Shown here piece by piece: positions 32,821 through 42,204 of a DNA stretch of 64,000 nucleotides. How positions within the stretch are numbered: the stretch's first letter is position 1; each line of letters begins with the position of its first letter. The DNA lies in contig CM059571.1 in assembly GCA_030386875.1 (NCBI GenBank), positions 29,010,355 to 29,074,354 of the forward strand. Reading direction: 5' to 3'. The stretch is from Morinoia aosen (taxonomy: Eukaryota; Arthropoda; Malacostraca; Amphipoda; Talitridae). Under the pieces are notes generated by a model. It was not told the DNA's origin. It saw only the letters and a program-made list of their open reading frames with translations, and did no database searches. The position numbers were made by a program, and so were the translations under genes.

Positions 32821-33734
32821 TCATTTCCTTTTACTTAGGGGCAATACATGGTGCATGTCACTTCTATGGATTTCATCCCCTATTTTGATTTCGACCCAAT
32901 GTCCTTTGATTTTCGTAATTAAGCCAGGCCCTCGCCATGTTAGGTCTAACTTGTTTGTTTTGAAATTTTTTTTTAACATAACCCGGTCACCAATTTTGAA
33001 ATTCTTGTCCTTCCTTTTTAGGTTCTGGTACATTGTATGTTCAGAAGTATTATGCAAAATTAGGTTTCTGACGTTTTCTACGATTCGAATCGCTTCCTTT
33101 GCACGAAATTTTACTAGGTCAATTTCGTCATCGAAACTGTATGAAATGGGGAGATCTTCCCCGCGGAAGTAAGGGCACGTGTCCCTATTCAATACTACAT
33201 AACTAGGTGTATCACCTAAAGTAGAATTAAATGAATTGTTGATGGCGTTCTCTACCATTTCCAAGCAATGGTCCCACTCGGTATGGGCTAGGGAATTAAT
33301 GTACAATTATAGTAAATTGCTTATTTTTCGTTATTTCGTTCAACAATCGCATTTGAATGGGGGCTAAAAGCTAGAACTTCATTTTTAGCAATAGCATGAA
33401 TTTTGGCAAATTGTTTCACTGCTACCGATTTAAATTCAAGCGCATTGTCACTAATCAACGTTTTGGGGTACCCAAAAGTGCTGAAGCAACTTCCTAAACA
33501 TGATATTACTGTGTCTGTTCGACGGTTGGAGGTCGCGTATAATTTACAGACGCGTGAAAAAAGATCAATCACAACTAGGATGTATTTATTTTCATTTCCG
33601 GTAGTTTTAAGGGGACCAAGAAAATCCGTTGAAACTACTTCAAAAGGTTCCTTTGCTATCGGGCCTGTTGATATTTTAATATATACGGAAGGATCTGCCT
33701 TTAAGAAGTTTGCAAACTTCGCAATCTTGAACAA
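32821..33734 (-). pseudogene. Element A integrase, frameshifted
   Basis: Two frames: 33,321-33,734 holds the catalytic core, with the first Asp in 'STDFLGPLKTTG', the second in 'LISDNALEFKS' and the Glu in 'AIVERNN'. Positions 32,821-33,306 hold the C-terminal part, with 'KIGDRVMLKK' and 'WRGPGLITKIKGHWVEI', a GPY/F-type module of Ty3/gypsy integrases. A frameshift after 'NNEK' separates them. The N-terminal zinc-binding region is only faintly visible near 33,760-33,860, on the far side of another stop. The enzyme would join cDNA ends to the target; this copy is inactive. Confidence 0.85.
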
Positions 33735-33755
33735 ATTTTCTTACAATCGTTTTCT

Positions 33756-35165
33756 CTACAATGTTAAATTATTTAAGTCTAAATTTGAATAGCGTGTGCA
33801 ACGCATTTTATGGTACATATAGTGTATACTTAAGATTGCTTTATTCAACAACGAAGCTGGCATGACCGCTGTTAATATTGTAGTAGTTCGGGAGTCAATG
33901 CGTCGTCGTCGATACAATATGTCATTTACAATTAGATAACAGGGTAAGTCAAGAATTACAGACGTACTTTTATGAAGAAACGCTTCTCGAACTTCGATAC
34001 AAAAGGGATCTTGCTTTTGCTCGTCAATGAACTCGTTTAGAGTCCATGAGATCTCTTTTTCTGTCGGGACATAGTCAATTAATTTTGGTGTCAACACGTC
34101 GTTATCGTGTGATTGCATCGTCTGGTCAGTGAGAACGTCTTGCTTTGCTCGCGTCTTGGCTCGCGTCTGCGCTAAACATGCCTCAGATTCAAGTTCAGGC
34201 ATTAATGTGTCACAGCTTTCTAATTCTTTAATAGTTAGCTGATAATTGTTGTTTGGTAGCCTACTTAAGTAGTCAGCTACGACATTTTGTCTGTCTGGTA
34301 AATAATGAACGATAGGATCGTAAGAATGTATGTTAATATACCACCTTGCCATTGCTGTGTCCTCTGGCATTTTCCTTGTGAATAGAGGCGCTAATGGACG
34401 GTGATCCGTGTATACATGGATGGGATACCCAATAATTAGGTACTTGAATGCTTTAAGAGCACTAAAAATGGCAAAGAATTCTTTTTTCGTGGTGCTGTAG
34501 CGTTTTTGACTAGAATTTAAACTTTTGCTGAGATATGCAACTGGACGCATTAATTTATCGCCTGAATCTTCGGGCTGCATCAAGACAGATCATATGCCAA
34601 AATTTGATGCATCAGTATATACGTGAAATGTCTTGGTAAAATCGGGGTGTCGTAAAACAGTCTCAGAAGTCAGAGCTGCTTTTATGTAGTCAAAACTTTT
34701 TTGACAGTCGTTTGTCCAGTCGAAATTAACACATTTTTTTAACAATCTGTACAGGGGATTTGCAATCACTGCAAATTGAGATATGAAGTTGCGGAAATAG
34801 TTGGCTACGCCAAGGAATTGCTGCAATTCTTTTACGTTTGTTGGTGCTGGACAATTTTGCAATTTCTTGGAGTATTTACAAAGTATACCCTCTGCGGAAA
34901 CTATATGACCTAGGTACTCTATTTTTTTCTTGAAAAATTGACATTTTTCGAGTTTGATAGATAGTTTGCTGGAACGGAGTTTCGAGAGGACAGTTTTAAT
35001 ATCGCACAAATGTTGCTCATTAGTTTTTGAGTAAATTAATATATCATCAATGAACACAAAGCATAATTGTCCTAAAATAGGCGCTAGAACAGAGGACATC
35101 ACACTTTGAAAAACGCTCGAACTCGAAGTGAGTCGGAACGGAATGCGCCTGAATTGAAATTTTTG
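33756..35165 (-). pseudogene. Element A RT second half and RNase H
   Basis: 34,590-35,102 carries RT motif C as 'FVFIDDILIYSKTNEQ' and the following 'FFKKKIEYLGHIVSAEG', then the start of RNase H, 'FHVYTDASNFGI'. A TGA follows this, after which 33,756-34,583 continues with 'SQKRYSTTKKEFFAI', 'VYTDHRPLAPLF' and 'VVADYLSRLPN' of RNase H, and ends near the integrase N-terminus. Upstream, the RT is cut at 35,166-36,846 by a 1.67-kb insertion. Ty3/gypsy type. Inactive because of the stop and the insertion. Confidence 0.85.
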
Positions 35166-35169
35166 ATAA

Positions 35170-36842
35170 TGTCACGAGAAATTGCCCCTTCACCTCCTTG
35201 TTAACATTTCATTAACAGGAAGCTCCGGCTCTCGGAATTGAGGAATGGCACACCTCCAAAGGAACATAAACAACACAATATTAATGAATAACAATCGGCA
35301 ATTACAGTACATATACTAAAAATAAAGGTACTCACCGGGGATCGCTGACCCACTTACGCAGCGCATTTTCTGGGCGCCCTCCTTGGTATTACGATTGATC
35401 GCTTCTAATATGGTGGGGCATGATATACAGGATGAACTATGCTTAACATTTATAATTTCCAGCTATACGTCATACAAACATTAATGAGCGCACACACGAT
35501 GAATGGTGTTAGGAATAATGCTAATTAAGTAATGAAATCAAATAGCATACGTTAAATGACTTGCATCACATAATTACACAGAAATATTGGCTGGCCAGCC
35601 TTTAACCGCAGAGTGCTTATGCACCCAAACATAACACAAATAATGCCTACAATATCTCAGCGCCCCCAGCAGCCCAGTAGGCGAAGGTCACTTCAACCAC
35701 AAAATTCGTCCGCGACTCGCTTCAGTTCAAAGGCCTATCTTATGCACTGTTCAGAAAATGTCTAGTGATGACGTCATCTTGCTCATTACGTTTCAGCATG
35801 TTCACACGTCGATTCCCTTCATTCGAGCTGATCAATCCTCAGATGTATGACTGAATAACCGTCCCGCCTGTCAAAGATAAAAATTTAACTTATTACTTTT
35901 TAAGTGCATAAATGACTGAATGACAATGAATTATCGCAATATTCATCTCAGCACTATCTTTACTCTTTCTTTTTAAGAAATGCATGTCTTACCCTCCCTT
36001 CTAGTGCAGCATCTCCATGTTCCATCAATAACTCCCACGGTGTGTTATGTTTTGATAAATTTCCCCTTAGTGAACGTGGTGACGGGAACACGTAAATTTT
36101 CTGCAAGTGAAACGAGAAATGTGTTAATTTCTGGATTACATTATAGCGTGAAACTTAGTATAATTTTCAATATAGCCAATAACCACTTTTCATCATATCT
36201 TCGAGCACGTTTGTTACAGTGAACACACCCGCGGTTTATCTTTTATGCTTCGCGTCGCGGCGTCGGTTGGAGAACTGACTTTTGCTCGTTTCACCGCCTA
36301 GCCTATTTCCTGAGGGTTGTCCTCTGTACTCATTTCGCCCAATCAGACCCTTCGAACTTCGAAGCGGCCCGCCTACCTTTTCCCTGTGCTATGTCTTGGT
36401 ATCACTCTTTCCCACGCCCAGGCTCCTTCGAAGCCGTTACTCCGTTCACCCTCGCAGCTCAAGGGTCGCGATTTATGTGCGTTGAGAAAGCGACTTTGTT
36501 TGCGAATGGGTAGGCATTTTTCGATCGTCTCAAGTTTCCCAAGGGCTCGCCCTAATGAAAGATTTGCCAAAGTCCCCTCCAGAAACAACACACACTGTAA
36601 ACATACATCGTTTGGCTCTCGCACCTTATCGCGGCCTCCTAACATTGCTGAGTTAAAAGAAAACATACAGGCATAAAAACATACATGTTGAAGCGACCCT
36701 CCTGTACTGCTGGGATTTTCTGAGATATTTGTAAGTACGCCAAACAAAGCCAAACATTTATTACACACAATTAAAATTTTTTTCTAAATCCTCATTTTTA
36801 AATTCGCAACAAAAATTGATTATTCTTAACAGATTCTCGACA
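35170..36842. mobile_element. Solo-LTR-like insertion in the RT of element A
   Basis: 1,673 bp flanked by ATAA (35,166-35,169 and 36,843-36,846). Removing it and one ATAA restores the alignment with element B. The ends are TGTC...GACA with imperfect inverted extension (TGTCACGAGAA against TGTCGAGAATC). TG..CA ends and a 4-bp duplication fit an LTR inserted by a Ty3/gypsy-type integrase, left behind as a solo LTR, but a non-autonomous DNA element is not excluded. It contains TATA-like and CRE-like (ATGACGTCAT, about 35,768) motifs and exon-like features on the minus strand. Confidence 0.65.
35993..36100 (-). other. Exon-like open segment inside the insertion
   Basis: Acceptor 'tttcacttgcag' just upstream and donor G|GTAAGA downstream bound 108 bases with one frame open throughout (36 codons, including 'HNTPWELLMEHGDAALEG'). 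A second acceptor 'tatctttgacag' (about 35,866) and a strong donor CG|GTGAGTAC (about 35,336) follow. I do not recognise the peptide. It may be captured host sequence or coincidence. Confidence 0.35.
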
Positions 36843-36846
36843 ATAA

Positions 36847-37661
36847 TTTATACTAAATGCTATAAATTTCCGACTTTCCTGTTCTAATTCCACCTGATGG
36901 AAGGCGAATTTCAAACCTAGAGAGGAAAATACGGTATTGCCACCAAGGGTAGACAATATTTCATCCACTCGTGGTATCACTGAGAAAAATTTTGTCGCAA
37001 AAGCGGCACACTTTAGTGTGTCAAGTTGTCGCAAAACCGGCACACAAAAGTGTGTCAACAATATACATGATTAGCCTATGTATCTTGACACACTTTAGTG
37101 TGTAATGGGCTTATACGACACACTTAAGAGTGTCAAACATGACACACTTAACGTAAGTCATTTTATTTCTCATAAATATTTCACATTCTCTGACTAGCAA
37201 CTAACTACACTGATATACAGACAATGTCCAAGAATTAGAAGAAAAATTAGCGAAGTTATGAAGGTTTTTTGGGAGAATTATACTCCAATCACAAAATTTA
37301 AACACAGTTCGGTTTTCTACAAAAAATATTGAGCCATTTGAACTGTGAATAAGTGTTTCAAGTCTCTCTACCTCTTTAATATGTGGTCAAAGGAAATTAT
37401 TCAATGTGCATCAAACTATTTCTGAATAACCGTTTGACACACCCAGGTGTGTCAAAATTTCTCTCAGTGATAGTATACGACTCCTTGATCACAATTTTCT
37501 TTAAGGCTCTGAAATCTATCACGGGTCTAATTTCACACGTCTTTTTTTTTACCACAATCAACGGAAAATTGTAATCCGATGTTGACCTTTCAATAATGCC
37601 CTGTGAGAGCATTTCTCTGTTGACCTTGGCCAACTCCTCCTGATATATATGAGGTATGCGT
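36847..37661 (-). pseudogene. Element A RT first half, interrupted
   Basis: 37,472-37,633 contains 'GIIERSTSDYNFPLIVVKKK' and 'IRPVIDFRALKKIV' (RT fingers). After the 492-bp MITE at 36,978-37,469 the frame resumes with 'DEILSTLGGNTVFSSLGLKF', the motif A region, where the aligned residue in B is Asp ('FASLDLKSAF') and here it is Gly. So besides two insertions, the first catalytic Asp has been lost. Confidence 0.8.
36978..37469. mobile_element. 492-bp MITE with repeated TGTGTC palindromes
   Basis: The termini CACTGAGAAAAATTTTG and the inverse of CAAAATTTCTCTCAGTG are near-perfect inverted repeats. AT flanks both sides, and B has the uninterrupted site. At least five copies of an 18-bp palindrome of the type GACACACTTTAGTGTGTC occur (37,006; 37,040; 37,087; 37,117; 37,436), clustered near both ends as expected of transposase-binding sites. 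No coding capacity. Possibly a CACTA-like or other cut-and-paste derivative; the superfamily is not certain. Confidence 0.8.
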
Positions 37662-38326
37662 TACGGCGGTATCTTTATAACCGGTGCATCAGATTTAAGC
37701 ACAATCTTATGTTTTGTCACATTCGTGACACCTATAGTTTCGCCTTGTAACGTGATCACGTCACGGAAATTGTTCATTAATTTCAGTAATTTTAATTTCA
37801 TGTCAACTTCATCGCATGTTACATCATTATACGTTAACGGACGGAGTACGTTCTTCTGAACATTAGACACACTTTCGACTTGTGCACCACACTCACAAAT
37901 ATCTCCGCGAACATCTATCTTCGACTCAGGTCTCTCCGTGGCCATGGTCTTTATTTCACCAAGTCCTAAGATGACTTTATTTGAATCCGATGTAACCTCA
38001 GAGTTTATCCCAACATTATTCCCCCCATTAAGCGCTTCCTCAATGGTTGTGAGGTAAAGTTCGGCCTCCACTTCTTCCTCAGGTAATGCTTCCATGTTAC
38101 ACAGCATTGTATTTTCGCAAAAATGAATGGCCTCATCTGTCGGGTTCAGTACTAATAAAAGTATATTCCAATCTTCATTGACTGTTACTATTGATTCTGT
38201 TATCAGTGCTCCATTATCAAATCCTCGTTTCAACACGATATAATTACCTTGTTTAGCTTTTTTGACAAAGGCATTTATGAGCTTGATGCAATTAGCAGGC
38301 ACTTCTATTGCGTCACAGTGAACCAC
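37661..38326 (-). pseudogene. Element A protease-RT connecting region
   Basis: A 221-codon frame between protease and RT, beginning at 'MVHCDAIEVPANCIKLINAF' and ending at the RT start. The matching stretch in B is 44,741-45,286. The region is acidic and moderately conserved between copies. No motif beyond its position in gypsy pol is evident. Confidence 0.7.
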
Positions 38327-39147
38327 CAGAGGTCAATTTTTCTCTCTCTTACCACTGGCTTTGGCAGCTCGCCTACACACTCGAGTTCAGCTTCTGTTTT
38401 CTGGCCTGTTCTTACAGCGTCTATTTTTCTCTCGCGGTCATTTATTAAGCCCCGGCATCTGGTGCTCTTCTTAGCACAGGCAACTACTTCGGACAGTAAA
38501 TAATCACTGTTTATTATAGCCATTAATATGGCTTCTCTACTTATTGTAGGCTTACTCTCTATTTCATTGAAAGGTACTCTGGTTCCCTCCCACAAGAGTA
38601 AACCATCCTTCAACTTAATTACTGCATTGGTGAAGACATTTCTTCCTAAAATTAAATCATATTTGAATTTAGCATCTTTAATTACTAAAGCACTAGTTTT
38701 AAGTACTTTGTCAGTACCAGGTATTGAAATATTTAAGTCAACCTCACCGCTAACATTACTCTTTGCGTTTATGCCTCTAACGCTCAAAATACTTGGTTTT
38801 AGCTTTTCGTTTGGGTATTTGATGTTACTGTAACTAATGAGGCATTTTTCGCTACCGCTATCTAGCAGCGCGCTCAAGTACTGATCTTGATTAGAGAGGA
38901 TGATTGTGGGCTGACTGGATTTTCTAAACGTGACAAGATCGGTGCCTTCTTCCTTAAGAAGTGATGCCCCTACAACCGTAGTGTTGAAATAAGCCTCAAC
39001 TACTTTCTTTTTTGGTGTCTCATCAGCCAGTTCTTCATCTTTCAACCGGGCAAACCTATTTATACAGTTAAATGATGGATCAATATATGATTCACTCTGA
39101 TCGTGATTACACTCAGCCATCTCAGTATCTGGATTCTTTTCGACCAC
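38305..39147 (-). pseudogene. Element A aspartic protease region
   Basis: A 280-codon frame with 'ALLDSGSEKCLISY', the D-S-G catalytic signature of retropepsins. It is followed by 'YDLILGRNVF', the expected distal I-L-G motif about 90 residues later. The protease cleaves Gag-Pol. The frame itself is open, but upstream and downstream frames are broken. Confidence 0.8.
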
Positions 39148-39371
39148 AGCGTTAGGATTAACGAGAATCGTGCAGTGACCCTCGGGCTTCGTCTCATTTT
39201 TTCCTCCACCTTTTTTACCTCCACCTCTAACTACTCTCGCTCTAAAAAATCTCTGTCGTCTCTTTCGTACTCCTCACCATAGTGCACCTCGTGTCTGCCA
39301 CGGTTATTGCCTCTGTAGGCATTATACCTACGCAAGTATTTTTTATATTGCCTGATTTCATTTTCTGACGC

Positions 39372-40674
39372 TCAACAGTTTCGGAAGAGGTGCTCGTTCG
39401 AACCGCAAGCAAAGCAGGGGCCAATGTACACTCTAGGTTTGCTCAGATCTCTTTCAGTTCGACAATTGGCTTCAACATGTCCTGAAACGTTGCATATACT
39501 GCAGAAAGAAGAGCCTCTCGTTCTAGCTGCAGAGTGCACTGGGACATGATTTGAGCTTTCTGCCCGCAAAGTGTTACATTCAAGTGAACCTATTCTTCTA
39601 CCACCTACATAGCCACTAACATTTCTTCCTACTCTAGGATTTCTCAGCAAGGGTCGAGGAATTGACCTCCGACCCGCGAAACGCCCTCTACGGTAGTTTT
39701 CGTAGAAAACTTCAGTTTCCTGAGGGGAATCTTGTTCATCAATATTGTCTTCTGACTTGGCAATTTCAGCTACAAAGGTTTCTCTATTGTACTGCGTCTC
39801 GTACTGAGTAGCTACTATCTGTTTATTTTCGGGTTGATTTCGAACAGCGGCAGCAATACGTGCCAATAGTTCCTCTGATGTATTGAACGACGTATCAAAT
39901 AGTTTCTTTGCAAATTATTCTTCGAGTGATGGTGCTAACACGCTGATGGCGAGACTTAGATCAATGCTGTCTCCTACAAAACGTTTTAGTTCTACTTGAT
40001 TTGAACTTGCCCTGAAAAATGGGTGTCTCGTTCATGCTATTGAGGTTGAGTTTAACAAATTTTCCAACAAATGTTCCAACAACTTCGTGACATTAGCAAA
40101 TGCGGTTACCAACTGGGCCGCAAGTGCATCATTCCTAACGAAACGTAACTTATTTTCGCAAGCTAATGCGTGAATAGATTTCTTGCCTCTAACGACATAG
40201 ATTTCGTCCAAGATTTTGACGACATCTTCGAATGAGTAATGAAGATCGGAATTGACCAACTATGTTACTATGCTATTAAAATCGCCCACCTGTTTGTTAG
40301 CAGATCTAACTAACAACTCTTTCTTTGCACTGTCGGAATTCACATCCGGTAGTAACGTCATGTATGCACGCAAATTTATTATATGAGTTTTAAAAGTTTT
40401 ATTCTCAATGAAATCAGGATCCTTTTTCCGTCTTCGTCCACGAAAAAAGGGGAAACTCAGCGCCCGATAGGATTGTTCCTGATCTTGGCATGTTTGCTGC
40501 AATTTCTCTTGCTAAACTACTAGGATTTGTACTTTGGCCAACGGCCGTGCTAGCTGTTGGTTCAGTCATTTCTTGATTGCTCTCAGCACGAAATCTAGCT
40601 TTACTTATTCTACCTCTACTTATTTTGGTCGCTGTTGTTCTAATAGTTTCCTCTGACTCGGACGTGTCCGACAT
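39372..40674 (-). pseudogene. Element A gag with two CCHC knuckles, broken
   Basis: Starts with 'MSDTSESEETI' at 40,674. The frame shifts at about 40,420-40,500, has further breaks near 40,259 and 39,900, and ends with nucleocapsid sequence. Two zinc knuckles of the form CX2CX4HX4C are visible: 'CSICNVSGHVEANC' and 'CFACGSNEHLFRNC'. Gag forms the particle that packages element RNA. The homologous gag of B lies at 42,205-43,727. Confidence 0.8.
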
Positions 40675-41601
40675 ATAGTAGTTAATAATTTTTTACACAA
40701 TATTAATACTTGCAAATCAACATTTGCTACAGATCAATATTACACACCCTAGAAATCAATATTACACATCCTAGAAATCACTTCAATAAACACACAATTT
40801 ACGAAATTAACCACTAAAAAAAATTTTATCACTCACTGCTGAACGCTATTGCTATCTTGCACAAGTTCAATTTACTACTCGGGCTTCACTGCTCTAGCTA
40901 CTCTGCTTTTGCCTGACGCATGCTGTCTGCACCTTGCTCTATGCACTGCGCATTGCCTTGAGCCGATGCAAAAAATAATCTGCTTCTCGCAGAGCAAAAA
41001 ACTACTTTAAAAAAAAACTATTACTCTGCCTGCCTGTGCTGTCTAGCAATCGCGCTGCTGCGATAAGGCTGATCAACTATCCGTTAATTCAGTGCAAGCT
41101 ATTATTTGCTTAGCTTCCACTGGGTGAATGAAGGAAATTGTGGAGTCGCTCGCCACTGTAGACGTACACTGGGATGAGTGGAGGAAGTGAAGTCGCTCGC
41201 CCCTGAAGACGTAGTAGTCGTTGTAGATCACTCGTTGTAGGGTGTCGCTCCAAACTGTAGTTGCAGTACTACTTCTATGTCTTCTCCTGATTCAAAGATG
41301 AGTACTTTGGTTCTGAAGGGGTAGCACGTATCTATCAACGCTGAAAATTGGACGTAGGTTTCTACCAATGCAGTATACGGGATCTAGAAGCTGATGTTGA
41401 GCACAGACGGTAGTAGTTGACGAAGACTCGCATTGTTGTTGCTGCCAGTCATTGACGCGACTTAACAATTTTCTCTTTTCTTGACTCTTGCTGAACTTCA
41501 AAAATCTTCGTAGTAGGAATTTCTCGTAGGTTTTCAATCTCGTAGTAATCTTCTTCTAACTTTATAATAACTTCTTCACAACGTCGTGGTTTTGACCGAA
41601 T
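40675..41601 (-). other. Element A leader between PBS and gag
   Basis: About 0.93 kb of untranslated leader. An 81-codon frame (41,292-41,537) begins 'MKTYEKFLLRRFLKFSKSQE' and may be an upstream ORF, but I see no family. The leader of B is much shorter (about 220 bp), so part was deleted in B or gained in A. Confidence 0.5.
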
Positions 41602-41611
41602 CTGGCCACCA
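41602..41611 (-). promoter_or_regulatory. Primer-binding site of element A
   Basis: On the minus strand TGGTGGCCAG follows the LTR end after a 2-base spacer. It is the exact complement of the tRNA end CTGGCCACCA seen at 41,812-41,821 and 43,530-43,539, so the primer is the same tRNA-Ile-like molecule. Confidence 0.85.
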
Positions 41612-41613
41612 TA

Positions 41614-41632
41614 TATGCCGCTAGAGGTGCGG
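41614..41632 (-). repeat. Stub of the element A 5' LTR
   Basis: Only the last 19 bases of the LTR remain ('ccgcacctctagcggcata' on the minus strand), next to the PBS. At 41,632/41,633 the sequence switches to LTR sequence in the opposite orientation. Confidence 0.8.
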
Positions 41633-41767
41633 ATATATGCCTAAAAATACTGACGGTTTTTATTTTTCCATAGTAGTAGTGTAGGAACTCGTGTTATAGT
41701 TTATACTGTTGAAGAAGATGGCATTATTATTGTTAACCAGTCGCTGCCTCCTTTCTTCCCGCTTGCG
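41633..41767 (+). repeat. Inverted U3 fragment of an A-type LTR
   Basis: Matches the early part of the A 3' LTR almost perfectly (from 'tactgacggtttttattttt' through 'gttaaccagtcgctgcc'), and matches B less well. It is in plus orientation, opposite to element A itself. It stops at 'gcttgcg', where tRNA sequence begins. Confidence 0.8.
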
Positions 41768-41821
41768 AGCGCCGTGCTGATAACGCGGATGTCGTGGGTT
41801 CGATCCCCATACTGGCCACCA
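41768..41821 (+). other. 3' part of a mature tRNA-Ile, including CCA
   Basis: 54 nt that fold as D-stem 3' strand, anticodon arm (CCGTG/CGCGG around loop CTGATAA, anticodon GAT), variable loop, T arm (GTGGG/CCCAT around TTCGATC), acceptor strand ACTGGCC, discriminator A and CCA. The 5' half is missing, so it is not a tRNA gene. The added CCA and its position two bases from an LTR end indicate a DNA copy of a primer tRNA. Confidence 0.85.
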
Positions 41822-41823
41822 TA

Positions 41824-41982
41824 TATGTCGCTAGAGGTGCGGCTTGGTTGTGGTAAGGAAACGCCAGAGTTGTTTTCTTAGGTGTTTACTTCGAAGAGGT
41901 GACGAGAACGATTGCGCCAGGACTAAGATGCCTACTGCTTATAAAGACTCCGACGTGCATGGGGGTTGGGGTTTTGCGTACA
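41824..41982 (-). repeat. Antisense LTR end joined to the tRNA copy
   Basis: The last 160 bases of the LTR on the minus strand, including the TATA-like motif at about 41,939-41,946. Read on the minus strand it runs LTR end, TA spacer, then the complement of the tRNA: an extended PBS. It directly abuts the leader of element B, which reads the other way. Confidence 0.8.
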
Positions 41983-42204
41983 CTTTGTTAGAGTAGCAAG
42001 AGCAGTGACGCAGCAGTAGTAAATTGAAGTTGTGCAGGATAGCTATAGCGTTTAGAAGCGAGAGATAAATTTTTTTTCATGAGTTCTTTATTTCGTAAAT
42101 TGTGTGTTTATTGATGTTATTGCTGTAGTGTGTAATATTGATCTGTTAGCAAATGTTGTTTTCTGCGTATTATAATTGTGTAAAAAATTATTGCCTACTA
42201 CTGT
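41983..42204 (+). other. Element B leader, no PBS of its own
   Basis: Begins directly after the antisense LTR fragment. Similar to the gag-proximal part of the element A leader (minus strand, 40,680-40,900). There is no plus-strand TGGTGGCCAG, so the 5' LTR and PBS of B have been lost. Confidence 0.65.

Noticed and set aside
32855..33792. Plus-strand frames of 105 and 129 codons
   Set aside because: These are antisense shadows of the integrase of element A.
36317..36768. Overlapping 119- and 131-codon frames on both strands in the solo-LTR-like insert
   Set aside because: They lie opposite each other in a GC-richer part of a transposable insert and show no recognisable protein features.
38249..38833. 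Plus-strand frames of 84 and 101 codons
   Set aside because: Antisense shadows of the protease region of element A.
41768..41821. A functional tRNA-Ile gene
   Set aside because: The 5' acceptor strand and D arm are missing, and CCA is encoded, which is not expected in a eukaryotic tRNA gene. It is a copied fragment.
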